Shown: one piece after another, positions 18,154 to 29,000 of the stretch
Numbering within the stretch: the first letter of the stretch is position 1
Layout of the letters: each line of letters opens with the position of its first letter
Assembly: GCF_022259695.1 (NCBI RefSeq)
Contig: NZ_CP092099.1
Coordinates: 3,184,001 to 3,248,000 of the forward strand
Length of the DNA: 64,000 bases
From: Flaviramulus sp. BrNp1-15
Lineage (GTDB): Bacteria > Bacteroidota > Bacteroidia > Flavobacteriales > Flavobacteriaceae
Direction: 5' to 3'
Notes under the pieces: generated by a model
The model's database searches: none
What the model was told of the DNA's origin: nothing
Seen by the model: the letters and a program-made list of their open reading frames with translations, nothing else
Program-made: the position numbers and the translations under genes

Positions 18154-20289
18154 CTATTCTTGCAAAATGCTAATAGCAAACCCGCCTCCCGGAGCAAGCT
18201 TTATATCTAAAGTGGATGTTTTTGTTAATTCTAATTCTTCTATTGAATAATCTTGAGGATTTTCATTCCAATGTGCATTTGGTCCATCTTTGTAAAGTCT
18301 AGCCTTATAAGTTTTACCTTCATCCAGAAAATCAAAAGTAATGGTTTCTATTCTTTCATTTTCATCGGTTATTCCACCAACAAACCAATTACTAGTTTCT
18401 TTTTCTTTTCGGGCAATTGTTACAAAATCTCCAACTTCACCACTTAAAACCTTTGTTTGTTCCCAATCTACACCAACATCTGTTATAAATTTAAATGCAG
18501 GATGCACTTTACCATCAAGTATATAATGCTCTGGCAAATCGCAAGCCATTTGAATTGGACTATAAATAACTACATAAAGTGCTAATTGATGTGCTAATGT
18601 GGTGTTAACTTGATTGTCTTTTTTATACTCATCAAACTTAATATTGAATACACCCGGTGTAAAATCTATTGGTCCAGATAACATTCTTGTAAATGCAACT
18701 ACAGACAAATGATCTGTTGGATTACCGCCATCGCTTGCCCAAGCATTAAACTCTTGTCCTCTTAACCCTTCTCGTGCAATCGCATTTGGATAAGTTCTAC
18801 GCTTTCCAGTAGCTTTAATTGGCTCGTGTGCATTCACTGCTATTTTCTTTTTGGCTGCTTCTTCTAAAACTTTATGATAATGATTTACCATCCATTGACC
18901 ATGATGATATTCCCCTTTAGGAATGATTTTTCCAACATACCCTGTTTTAACTGAATTAATGCCGTTAGCTTTCATAAAATCGTAAGCTACATCCATTTGT
19001 TTTTCATAAGTTCTTGGAGCTGCCGATGTTTCGTGATGCATAATCACTTCAACACCTTTTTCTTTTGCGTAAGCCATAACCTCATCAAAATCATAATCGG
19101 AATAAGGCGTCATAAAATCGAAAACCCCTTCTCTATCATCGGTATTTATCCATTGATCCCAACCCGTATTCCAACCTTCAACAAGTAATCCTTTAACACC
19201 ATTTGCTGATGCAAAATCAATATATTTCTTTGCATTTTCTGTAGTTGCACCATGACGAGAAGTTCCCACTTTACCTGTTGTAAATGTATTCATATCTTGA
19301 CTTCCTTCAAGATCCCAAGTAGATTTACCAATATGCATTTCCCACCATATGCCAACATATTTCATTGGTGTAAAATAACTAACGTCTCCTATTACGTTTG
19401 GATCATTTAGGTTTAAAATAAGTTTAGACTCTATTAAATCACCTGCCTTTTCAGCTATTTGAATAGTTCGCCAAGGTGTATTAAATGGGGGGCTTACTTT
19501 TGCTTTCCCCTCTAATCTTTCTGATCCAACCAGTTCGCTTACCATGTCTAAGTTTTCGTTATCAACTTTTAAGGTCATTCCAGCATAATTGGTTAAATCT
19601 GCCTCATGAAAACTTAAATACAAACCATCATCAGTTTTCATAGTAACTGGAGTATTTACAGCATTTTCAGGAATATATGTTGCATTTAAATTCGGGTGAT
19701 TTTGTTTTGAAAGTGCATCAATCTCAGAAAACTTAGTTTCGTTATAAAGATGCTCATAAAGATCCCAATCACCAGGAATCCACCATACTTTATGGTCGCC
19801 TGTTAAATTGAATTCTGTGTTTTCGTCAGTTATTAAAACTTCTTTTAAATTATCTTGTTCAGGAAACTCATATCTAAAACCCAAACCATCATCATAAACT
19901 TTAAAATGAATATTTATAAGTCGTTTTGTTTCGGATTCCTCTTGAAGATTAACAACTAGTTCATTATAATTATTTCTTACATCAATTTGTTCTCCCCAAG
20001 GCATTTGCCATGTTTCATCTGCTGTTCCTGTTGTAGAATTTAAAATTTTAAAGTTATCCTTTAAAGCGGGTAAATCTTTAAAATCAAAACTCATAAAAGA
20101 TGTATCTATAACCGTTTTGTTTTTATGTTTTACCAAATACATAGGTTGACCTGTAGTTGACAGTGCAAACTCAACTGAAATATTACTATCTGGTGAATTA
20201 ACGGTAAAACTTGTTTCGGCTTTTGTACATGAACTTAAAACCAACAATAAAAGAACTAAACTATTTAAATAAAGACTTATTTTTTTCAT
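18154..20289 (-). CDS. GH97 alpha-glucosidase (SusB-like), lipoprotein
   Basis: The 711-residue enzyme carries a lipobox LSSC (Cys21), so it is probably periplasmic or outer-membrane anchored. GH97 landmarks are present: LLVEGWNTGWDQW with Glu371, MHHETS with Glu420, NAHEP with Glu489, and RGQEFNAW with Glu513. These line up at a constant offset with the glutamates of Bacteroides SusB (391, 439, 508, 532). The set is that of inverting alpha-glucosidases rather than the retaining galactosidase branch. It is the first gene of an operon with two transporters, trehalase and a third transporter. A perfect operator lies 140 nt upstream. Confidence 0.94.
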   Translation of the reverse strand: MKKISLYLNSLVLLLLVLSSCTKAETSFTVNSPDSNISVEFALSTTGQPMYLVKHKNKTVIDTSFMSFDFKDLPALKDNFKILNSTTGTADETWQMPWGEQIDVRNNYNELVVNLQEESETKRLINIHFKVYDDGLGFRYEFPEQDNLKEVLITDENTEFNLTGDHKVWWIPGDWDLYEHLYNETKFSEIDALSKQNHPNLNATYIPENAVNTPVTMKTDDGLYLSFHEADLTNYAGMTLKVDNENLDMVSELVGSERLEGKAKVSPPFNTPWRTIQIAEKAGDLIESKLILNLNDPNVIGDVSYFTPMKYVGIWWEMHIGKSTWDLEGSQDMNTFTTGKVGTSRHGATTENAKKYIDFASANGVKGLLVEGWNTGWDQWINTDDREGVFDFMTPYSDYDFDEVMAYAKEKGVEVIMHHETSAAPRTYEKQMDVAYDFMKANGINSVKTGYVGKIIPKGEYHHGQWMVNHYHKVLEEAAKKKIAVNAHEPIKATGKRRTYPNAIAREGLRGQEFNAWASDGGNPTDHLSVVAFTRMLSGPIDFTPGVFNIKFDEYKKDNQVNTTLAHQLALYVVIYSPIQMACDLPEHYILDGKVHPAFKFITDVGVDWEQTKVLSGEVGDFVTIARKEKETSNWFVGGITDENERIETITFDFLDEGKTYKARLYKDGPNAHWNENPQDYSIEELELTKTSTLDIKLAPGGGFAISILQE

Positions 20290-20428
20290 GGTATGAAGTT
20301 AAATAATAAAACTAATTTTTAATTCATTCTTATTTATAAACAGCAGCTGCTTAATAAGTGAATCTTACTAATTTCTTTAAATTTTATTGTAATTTACAAT
20401 TTTAGGAACATAATGAAGTAGTATTTAA

Positions 20429-20444
20429 TCGAAAACGTTTTCGA
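20429..20444. promoter_or_regulatory. LacI-type operator, copy 2 (upstream of GH97 operon)
   Basis: TCGAAAACGTTTTCGA is a perfect 16-bp palindrome with the central CG of LacI-family sites. It is 140 nt upstream of the GH97 ATG, in the 210-nt gap that follows the GyrI-like gene. It is the best copy of the four in the window. Confidence 0.8.
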
Positions 20445-20499
20445 AAGCTACTTAAATTCACAAAATCTGGATATCAATCTGAATGTTTTATCAAAAAAA

Positions 20500-21411
20500 T
20501 CAGTCTGTAATTCCCATATAAACTTCAGCAACCCATTCAAGGTCATTTCCTCCTGCATGAGGGTCGTTAAGAAAGAATTCAACAGGTAATTTATCTATTT
20601 TAATATTGTTGACTTCTGCATAATTAATTATTTTATACCAAGCCATATGCGAAATTTTGTAATTACCATTAAAAATGGTTTTTAACACTTCTCTTTCTTT
20701 AGTTTGTTTAAAAAACACTTGGTCTGTTTTTGGATATGAATTTGTTTTTTGAATTGGAAAACAAAAATTAAATGAAATACTATCTTTTACAATATCCCAA
20801 TTAGTAACCTCAACAAAAGGACTACCGGTTATTTGAATATTATTACCCTTAATATAATTCATTATTTTAGGAATATTTCTAACCATTGTACTAGCTTTAC
20901 CTTCAGTTGAAGATTGTAAAGGGATATAAGCACAGTATCTTGTTGGTATTTTATCGCGTGTTACATCTGAAATTTTATAATTCTTCTTATTTAACAAAAG
21001 TGTTTCTGAAAAATTTTTTACTACAGAAATACTCTGTTTAACAAACGTATTATTAGTAAATGGAACTTGTAAATTTTGCTTAAAACTGTTTTTCTCATCC
21101 TTAATTTTTGCAATCACAAAAGTTGAAGAATCGTTTTTCTTTTTTAATTCCCAATTGATTTTAAAAACTGAATCACCAACCATTAAACTTTGAGAAATTT
21201 GATTAAACGGAGTTTGGTTTAATGTAGTAACCACTTTATTATTTGGTAATTGCCCATTATTCCATTTTGTTAAACCATGATATACAATTCCTTGAGGTTG
21301 ATTAATTGTAAAAGTTATTCTATAATTATAATCTTTAATAACAAAATACCATATACCAACTACGATTAATACTATAGGCAGTATAAACTTTAATGACTTT
21401 AATCTAAACAT
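20500..21411 (-). CDS. Membrane-anchored SRPBCC/GyrI-like effector-binding protein
   Basis: The 303-residue product has one N-terminal membrane segment (about 9-25). A middle part follows that resembles an SRPBCC-like beta fold, and the C-terminal region (about 145-300) resembles the GyrI/AraC effector-binding domain, ending in NDPHAGGNDLEWVAEVYMGI. There is no DNA-binding helix-turn-helix. It is the last gene of the run descending from the FG-GAP lipoproteins and ends before the GH97 promoter. The function is unknown; small-molecule sensing or binding at the membrane is an inference from the fold. Confidence 0.6.
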   Translation of the reverse strand: MFRLKSLKFILPIVLIVVGIWYFVIKDYNYRITFTINQPQGIVYHGLTKWNNGQLPNNKVVTTLNQTPFNQISQSLMVGDSVFKINWELKKKNDSSTFVIAKIKDEKNSFKQNLQVPFTNNTFVKQSISVVKNFSETLLLNKKNYKISDVTRDKIPTRYCAYIPLQSSTEGKASTMVRNIPKIMNYIKGNNIQITGSPFVEVTNWDIVKDSISFNFCFPIQKTNSYPKTDQVFFKQTKEREVLKTIFNGNYKISHMAWYKIINYAEVNNIKIDKLPVEFFLNDPHAGGNDLEWVAEVYMGITD

Positions 21412-21412
21412 A

Positions 21413-22747
21413 CTAATTTTTCATTTTCAACTTATCAACTACTAAATTCCCTACTTTTTTACCTTGGCCAATACCAACTTCTACAGCCGCTCGGTAGTGA
21501 ATACCTCCATACATTCTACTTATTGCAGCTTCTTCTGCTGCTTTATTAAACGATTGAAAAGATCGAATAGGTAATCCGTAACGTGTTTCTGTATCATCTA
21601 AAAAGCTAAAATTATCACCAAATATATCCGTTAAAACAGTTGCAGATGCTCCAGAAACAACTGAATGTCCACTGGTATATTCTGGAAAAGGAGGCGTTTG
21701 TAAAATAGGTTTCCACTCATCATCAAAATGATTATTAATTAAAGTTTCAGGGCGCACCAAATTACTTCTGTATTTTTCATCCCAACAACTTATAAAAGCA
21801 TCAGCAATAGCTATTGATGTTTTTGTATAAGCGAAAAGTGTTTTATCAAAATCTGCTTTGTCCGTTTTACATGCAATTTTTGTAATACCTATCCAATGTG
21901 CTCCTGGAGTAATTTTTTTAGTTGCAAACATTAAATGTCCACGAGTTACAGACACATATGGGTTACAATCCCAAAATTGAGCGATTTCAATTTCTTCTGA
22001 TTCATCACCTTCTTTTGTAATTCTTAAACTCGTGTCATAAACCTCTTTTAGCTCTTTATAGAAATCTGAATTCTCATCCATTGAATATTTTGGAGGTGGA
22101 ATTGGTTTAAATTGTGCTGATGAATCGAGTAAAAAAGGTCGAATTTTACTCCAATGTGGTTCCAAACCATCCATATAAGTTGGTGGTGTTGGCTGCCAAC
22201 GTTCTTCATCATCAGAATCTACTCTAAACTTAGACATCGTTCTAGTTTGAGCGTAATTATCTTTGTTCATCCACTTTGTAATAGAATCTGAAACTTCTAA
22301 ACCATATGCTTTTGATGCTTCAAATTGAGATGAATTTTTTGATTTCCAAACTTGGTATAAACTGTCTCTAAATTCTTCAATAACATTTTCAGAAAAAATC
22401 AATTTTTTACTCATCTCCATATGGGCAACTAAAGCAGCTAATTGATAATTAATTTTTTTTGAAGTATCTGCTTTTGGTATTCCATTAAAATGCTCAATTT
22501 GTCCTGCTAAAGAATTATAATCAGGATTTTCTTGAGCTATAATTTCATAGGCAGCGATGTTTGGGTATACAAAAACTCTACTAGCAACTGGTGGAGAAAA
22601 TATATCATGAACCATAACATCTACAACTTTATCTACAGATTTATGAAACTCATCTGTTGTAACCACTATAGGTTGAGAATTATCTTTGCAAGCTATTACA
22701 GAAACCATTAAAGCAACTAAAAGCAAGGGTGTTTTATTCAATTTCAT
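21413..22747 (-). CDS. Vanadium-dependent haloperoxidase / PAP2-like lipoprotein
   Basis: This 444-residue protein has a lipobox-like IACK at its N-terminus and an all-helical body. It carries the three PAP2/haloperoxidase motifs in order: KYRSNLVRPE (K-x6-RP), YTSGHSVVSG, and RMYGGIHYRAAVEVG (R-x-x-x-G-x-H-x-x-x). Family members either use vanadate to oxidise halides or act as acid phosphatases, and the motifs do not decide between these. It sits between the FG-GAP lipoproteins and a GyrI-like protein, spaced by only 1-9 nt, and so belongs to the same transcript. Confidence 0.85.
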   Translation of the reverse strand: MKLNKTPLLLVALMVSVIACKDNSQPIVVTTDEFHKSVDKVVDVMVHDIFSPPVASRVFVYPNIAAYEIIAQENPDYNSLAGQIEHFNGIPKADTSKKINYQLAALVAHMEMSKKLIFSENVIEEFRDSLYQVWKSKNSSQFEASKAYGLEVSDSITKWMNKDNYAQTRTMSKFRVDSDDEERWQPTPPTYMDGLEPHWSKIRPFLLDSSAQFKPIPPPKYSMDENSDFYKELKEVYDTSLRITKEGDESEEIEIAQFWDCNPYVSVTRGHLMFATKKITPGAHWIGITKIACKTDKADFDKTLFAYTKTSIAIADAFISCWDEKYRSNLVRPETLINNHFDDEWKPILQTPPFPEYTSGHSVVSGASATVLTDIFGDNFSFLDDTETRYGLPIRSFQSFNKAAEEAAISRMYGGIHYRAAVEVGIGQGKKVGNLVVDKLKMKN

Positions 22748-22756
22748 AATTAAAAA

Positions 22757-25700
22757 TTAATTTGTTAGCTCATAAACTTGAGCTTTGTAGTTATTAATTG
22801 TTACTAATAAATGTGGTTTACCTTTTAAGGTTATTATATTTAAATGTCTTATTGATTTTTCACTAAAATCTAAACCTAAACTGTTACCTAATAAAATTTC
22901 GTTTTCGCTTTTAATTAGCGCTCCAGGAAAAGAATCAAACCTACCATGAAAAGGTGTTACACCAAAATAGTTTCCACCAGCTAAAACATCTTCTTTTCCA
23001 TCTGCGTCAAAATCATATTTTACAAAAGCAGTGATTGGTGAAACCTGTAATTCATTTTTAAAAGGTATAAATGTAAATTTACTATTGTCGTTTTTTAAGT
23101 ATCCAGATTTAAGTTCGTCAACCTCAAGAATAACTGCCTTTTTTAAAGTTTCTTTATCAAAAATTTCTTCAATAGATTTTCCTGCAAAATCTTTATAAGT
23201 TGTAAATTTCTTTTTTAAACTCACTATTTGGCCAGCTAATTCATCTAACCCTAAAAGCGGATAGTACTTGCCGTTTTTAAATGTACAAACTATGCTCTCT
23301 GTACTGCCGTTACCATCAAAATCTGCATAGTACATTTTCATGGCGTGCTCTTTTGAAGCTTTAAATTTTGAGTTGTTTCCCCAGTTACCCAACAAATAAT
23401 CTGTATCTCCATCTCCATCCATATCAAAAGGCGTAATTTGTTGCCAAAGCCCGTTTAATTTAGAATTTAACACATTTTCTTCAACAAAATTTCCATTGTT
23501 ATTTTTTAGGAATTTTGGACTCATCCATTCTCCCACTAAAATTAAATCAATATTTCCATCGTTATTAAAATCTTCCCAAACAGCATCGGTTATCATTCCT
23601 ATTTTTTCAAAAACATCATTTTGAACTACTGAGAAATTACCATTGTCATTTTTTAACAAATAAGAATCTGGTATGTTTCCAAAATCGTTAGAAATAGTAT
23701 TGCTTCCAATAAACACATCTAAATCACCATCATTATCAAAATCCGCAGTTTTAATAATTGAAGCATTTTCGTAAAATTCTGGTAATGTTTCATTTTCAAA
23801 CCCTTCAAGTGTTTGTTTATAATACGTATCAAGAAGAGGTTTCATTTTATTTGAAAAATGCGCTCCACCTGTTCCTACTAACAAATCATTTCTTCCATCT
23901 TTATTAAAATCTGAAATCACAGCAGTGACATCCTCATTTATAGAATCTTTAGCAATATCATTTATTCTTTGCTCAACATAAATAGAATCTGATTGGAAAA
24001 ATATTTTTGAAGGTTTGTATCTTGAACTTCCAAAGTAAATATCGTCTTTACCATCGCCATTTAAATCACCAATTGCTAATGCTGGTCCTCTATCTGAAAC
24101 TTGGTAAGGAATAAGTTTTTGTCGATTAAAATCTATAAAATTATCTTCTTCATGAACAAAATCAACTCCTGTTTTGTCTGTTAATTTAAAAAGAGATTTA
24201 GGTGTGTTGTTTAGAGTCTCGTAATTGAATGGCTTAGTGTTTTCTGGTGAAATATTAAGCGTTTGATTTACCTGAACATCTTTTAAAATTTGATACGTTT
24301 TATTTGGCCAAACCACTTTAATTGAATCTACTTTTTGAGAAGTACCTAACCCAAAATGAATTGTAGGTTCTGAAGAGGCTTGAAAACCTCTAACAGTGTA
24401 CAACTCTTTGTATTGCAATTTACCATTGTTATAAGCGTAAACTTTAGTCCCAATTCCAAAGGCATTAGGCTTATTGTAATTAAACTTAATTTTTAAATAA
24501 TTGGCTTTATTATTTGTTTGGTTAACATACAATGCTACTTCATCATTTAAATTATTAACTATCACATCTAAATCGCCATCATTATCTAAATCGGAAATTG
24601 CGGTAGCACCAGACACAAAATTATCTTTTTCCATCCATTGACCAGACATATCTTCAAACATTAAACTTTCTGAGCCTTTAAAGATGACATTATGTGTTCT
24701 ACCAGAAGGCATCATATTAAGAGCTTGTTGGTCTACTAGTTTTGTATTGTCTATTTTCTTTTGAATTTGATCGTTTGAAGCAAACTTGATGAAATCTAAA
24801 TTATTAGGGCGTTTTGGTATACCATTAGAAATGAATAAATCCTGCTCGCCATCTTGATTATAATCTGCGAATAATGCACTCCAACTCCAATCTGTTGCAG
24901 CCACACCACTCATTAAAGCTGTTTCTAGATAATTAGCATTTTGCTGATTTACAAAAAGCATATTTCTAGTAAACTGATAATGGTAACCGTACTTTTCTGT
25001 TCGTAGTTTTTGTACTTGGATATTATCATCGCCTTCAGATGATTTTAAAACCGTTTCGTCTTCAGGCAACATATCTAAAGATATAATGTCTGGCCAACCA
25101 TCATGATTAATATCTGCCACATCATTACCCATTGAGAAACGAGAAGTATGACCAAAATAATCTTTTAGTTTTTCTGAAAATGTACCGTCTGTGTTGTTTA
25201 TGTAATAATAGTCATCTTCATGAAAATCGTTACCCACAAAAATATCTGGAAAACCATCTTGATTAAAATCTGAAATTGCAATACCTAAACCATAACCATT
25301 AACACCACCATAAATTCCAGCTTCTTCACTTACATCTGTAAATACACCATTATCATTTCTTAGTAACTTATCACCTGTTTGGTAGTTTCTCTTGAATCTT
25401 AAATCGGCTTTTCCAAAGGATTCTGGTGTATGAATGGCGTGATTTAAAAGATACAAATCCAAATCGCCATCTAAATCATAATCTAAAAAAGCAGAGGATG
25501 AACTATAAGATTCATGATCGAGTTGGTATTTTGCAGCACTTTCTGTAAAAGTCTCATCACCATTGTTTATGTATAACTCATTAAAGCCATTAAAGCCATT
25601 TAAACCAACTACGGCACAAACATAAATATCCAATAATCCATCGCCATTTACATCACCCATAACCGCTCCTGTATTCCAGGAACTGTTACCTTGAATTTTC

Positions 25701-26005
25701 GCTTTTTCTGAAATGTCTTCAAACTCTAAATCGCCTTTATTTAAAAACAACTTGTTTTTAACCTGATTTCCTGAAAGAAAAATATCTGGTAATCCATCAT
25801 TATTAATATCTCCTACTGAAATACCTCCTCCATTATAATAATAGAGATAATCTAAAATATTTAAATCGTTGGTTTCAGAAATTACATTAGAAAATTTGAG
25901 TCCTGTTTTATCTGAAGATGGGTTTTTAAACAATAAATCTTCCTTCTGGTTACAACCAAAGATTAATATAGTCAGTAAAAATGTATGTGTTTTAAAATTA
26001 TTCAT
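22757..26005 (-). CDS. FG-GAP/VCBS-repeat and ASPIC/UnbV lipoprotein 1
   Basis: The 1082-residue protein starts with a lipobox (IFGC, Cys18). Many calcium-loop repeats follow, of the form D-x-N-x-D-G-x-x-D-I or D-x-D-x-D-G-D-L-D, as in integrin-type FG-GAP propellers. A central ASPIC/UnbV region lies at about 530-600 (KIKFNYNKPNAFGIGTKV and the GFQASSEPTIHFGLG segment), and a second repeat set reaches the C-terminus. It is one of three tandem paralogues between susD and GH97. Its start overlaps the stop of paralogue 2 by 8 nt. The likely location is the outer membrane surface or periplasm; the ligand is unknown. Confidence 0.88.
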   Translation of the reverse strand: MNNFKTHTFLLTILIFGCNQKEDLLFKNPSSDKTGLKFSNVISETNDLNILDYLYYYNGGGISVGDINNDGLPDIFLSGNQVKNKLFLNKGDLEFEDISEKAKIQGNSSWNTGAVMGDVNGDGLLDIYVCAVVGLNGFNGFNELYINNGDETFTESAAKYQLDHESYSSSSAFLDYDLDGDLDLYLLNHAIHTPESFGKADLRFKRNYQTGDKLLRNDNGVFTDVSEEAGIYGGVNGYGLGIAISDFNQDGFPDIFVGNDFHEDDYYYINNTDGTFSEKLKDYFGHTSRFSMGNDVADINHDGWPDIISLDMLPEDETVLKSSEGDDNIQVQKLRTEKYGYHYQFTRNMLFVNQQNANYLETALMSGVAATDWSWSALFADYNQDGEQDLFISNGIPKRPNNLDFIKFASNDQIQKKIDNTKLVDQQALNMMPSGRTHNVIFKGSESLMFEDMSGQWMEKDNFVSGATAISDLDNDGDLDVIVNNLNDEVALYVNQTNNKANYLKIKFNYNKPNAFGIGTKVYAYNNGKLQYKELYTVRGFQASSEPTIHFGLGTSQKVDSIKVVWPNKTYQILKDVQVNQTLNISPENTKPFNYETLNNTPKSLFKLTDKTGVDFVHEEDNFIDFNRQKLIPYQVSDRGPALAIGDLNGDGKDDIYFGSSRYKPSKIFFQSDSIYVEQRINDIAKDSINEDVTAVISDFNKDGRNDLLVGTGGAHFSNKMKPLLDTYYKQTLEGFENETLPEFYENASIIKTADFDNDGDLDVFIGSNTISNDFGNIPDSYLLKNDNGNFSVVQNDVFEKIGMITDAVWEDFNNDGNIDLILVGEWMSPKFLKNNNGNFVEENVLNSKLNGLWQQITPFDMDGDGDTDYLLGNWGNNSKFKASKEHAMKMYYADFDGNGSTESIVCTFKNGKYYPLLGLDELAGQIVSLKKKFTTYKDFAGKSIEEIFDKETLKKAVILEVDELKSGYLKNDNSKFTFIPFKNELQVSPITAFVKYDFDADGKEDVLAGGNYFGVTPFHGRFDSFPGALIKSENEILLGNSLGLDFSEKSIRHLNIITLKGKPHLLVTINNYKAQVYELTN

Positions 26006-29000
26006 TTATCGAAAATATCTTTGGTTTACTATCATTAATTGCAGCAATAACATACGTTTTGCCATCTTTATCTTTAAATTGTTTTAGGTGCTTTATCTCG
26101 TCACTTATTGCAAAACCACTAGTATTATAATCTTGCCATTCAAAATTAAAATCGCCTTTATTAATTAAAACATTACCTAAATTGGCGTCAAGACGAGAGT
26201 ATTGTGGTTTAAACTCAAAGTTATTACCTCCCATAATAATATCTACGTTTCCATCATTATTTATATCGGTACATGTAATACCGCAAACGCATGACAACTG
26301 TACTCTACTCGGAAGTTTTTTAATACTGAACTGACCATTACCATTGTTTATTGCAACAACAGTTTCGGTTGTACTACTTTGTTTTTTTATGGCGTTGTCT
26401 ATTATTTCTTTAGAAAACAACTCATTAATTGTTCTTTTAGCGTATTCTGAAGCTTTTAAATTCTCCTTTTTAAGTTTAACCATTTGAGCTGTAAGCTCCT
26501 TTTTCATGTGAACCGGATAATCTTTACCATCAAAATCTCTGGTAACAATTTGTTCTATTGTTCCGTTGTTATCAAAATCATTTACCCACATTCTCATTGG
26601 GTGCTCTTTTGTTGTTCTATATGTTGTGTTTTCTCCTTGATTTCCAAAAACTAAATCTAAATCGCCATCATTATCAAAATCTGCAGCTTCTAGAACACCC
26701 CACATACCACTCATTTCATCTAATGAAGAATCCATTTTTGTTAATCGCCTGCCTGTGTTTCTAAATATTTTAGGCGTGTCCCATTCAGATACTGTTATGA
26801 GATCCTTTTTACCATCTCCGTTTATATCTGCCCAAATAGCATTAGTTACCATACCTGCATTTTTTAAATCGTATGCTAAACGCTCAGTAGCATCACTAAA
26901 TGTTCCATCTCCATTATTTTCAAGAAATAAATGATTTGGATTAACACCATAAGTACCAACTACACTTCTGGAACCAACAAATACATCTTCATCTCCATCG
27001 TTATCAAAATCATTGGTTACTATAACTGAAATGTTTTTGTTTGTTTTAGGTAAGTAATTTGGTGATAAACTAAAAACACCTTTTCCGTTATTTAAATACA
27101 ACCTCGGTTTATAATTATTTTCTTCACCTACTTCGTTTCCTCCAGAACCAACAATTAAATCTAAATCTCCATCTTTATCGGCATCAAAAAAAGTTGCTGC
27201 AGTATCCTCTAAATTTGCATCTTCAACAAAAGCTTTTTGAGGTAATAATTTAATATTTCCATTACCTAAATTTAAGTATAGAACTCCTTGTTGATCTTTT
27301 GCGCCACCAATGTAAAAATCTTCATTCCCATCGCCGTTAACATCGCCAACTGCCAAAGCTGGACCTTCTTGAGAAAGCATTTTAGGAATTAACCCTTCGT
27401 GGTCAAAATCGGAATACTGGTTTTCTTTATGTGCCAAAAACTTAGTATTTGGTAATTCTGCCAATAGTGTTTTTTTCTTTTCAAGCTTAAAAGGTTTTTG
27501 AGTGTCTTTAGCGTCATCTAAATTTAGAGTTAAAACCTGATTCACTTCAATATTTTCTAATTTTTGAGTTTTGTCATTAGGCCAAATTACACGAAGTGAA
27601 TCTATAGTTTTTACTTCTCCCAAACCAATAGTCATAGTATAATCTACCGAAGATTGAAACCCTCTAGATGGAACTTGTTCTTGTACCACAATATTATCTT
27701 CATAATAGAGTTTTATGGTGCTGCCAATTGCAAACGGATTTGCTTTACTTCCTTTTAGTTTTATTCGAATATGGTTATTGTTAGTAAATGTTTCAGAATT
27801 ATTTTTATAAACATAAGCATCCATATTTACGTTATTAATGACTAAATCTAAATCGCCATCATTATCTAAATCGGCATAAGCAGCACCATTAGAAAGTGTT
27901 GGCGTTTCAAAACCCCAATCTTTATTGGCATTGCTAAATGTAATGTCTTTGTTGTTTCTGTAAGCATAGTTTGGTTGCGGACGAACTGGCATCTTTTTAA
28001 TAATAGAATCGATAGCTTCTTTTTTTCCTGTTAATGCCATTTTTTGAATGATATCATTGGCAAAAAAATCAACAAAATCTAAATCGGTTAAATCATGATT
28101 AACTCCATTTGTTATAAAAATATCTCTAAAGCCATCGTTATCCATATCAAACAATAAACCTGCCCAACTCCAATCTGTTGCAGCAACTCCACTATAGTAA
28201 GCTGTTTCAGAAAACGTATTATTTCCATTATTTATTTGAAGTGTATTTTGTATGTACTGCTGATGAAAGTCTTTACTTTGTTTTAGCTTGAATACGTTAT
28301 AACCTTCAAAGGTCATCACCGATTTAACGCGTTGATCTCCTTCCGGAAGCATATCTGTTATAAAAATATCGATGTTTCCGTCGTTGTTTATGTCTGCCAT
28401 ATCAACACCCATTGCAGATAAGCACAAATGCGATGTCCAATCTTTTATTTCTTCTGTAAAAGTTCCATCTTGTTGATTAATGTATAGATAATCGCGTTCA
28501 TAAAAATCGTTAGACACATAAATATCTGGGTATAAATCTCCATTTATATCGCTTATCATAACTCCTAAACCAAAACCGATAAGACTTCCATAAATTCCTG
28601 CTTCTTCGCTAACATCAACAAATTTTCCATTATCGTTTCTTAATAGCATGTCGCCTACACCTCTAAAAATTTCTGGTACATTTTCCCAATCTTGGGCTCT
28701 CTTATCACGTTGTTCGGCATAACCTAAACTACTTACTGGTATATTACTATTGTTTAAAATATAGGCATCTAAATCGCCGTCTTTATCATAATCGAAAAAT
28801 GAAGCATGTGTAGAAAAACCCGTTTTTGCTAGATTATATTCTTCTGCTTTCTGGGTAAAGGTTAAATCTCCATTATTTATATATAAGTCGTTATCGTGAT
28901 TATTACCCTCTAAATTCCCAGCATTACTTACATAAATATCAAGCAACCCATCTTGATTAATATCTACCATAACAACTCCTGTAGACCATGGTTTATTACC

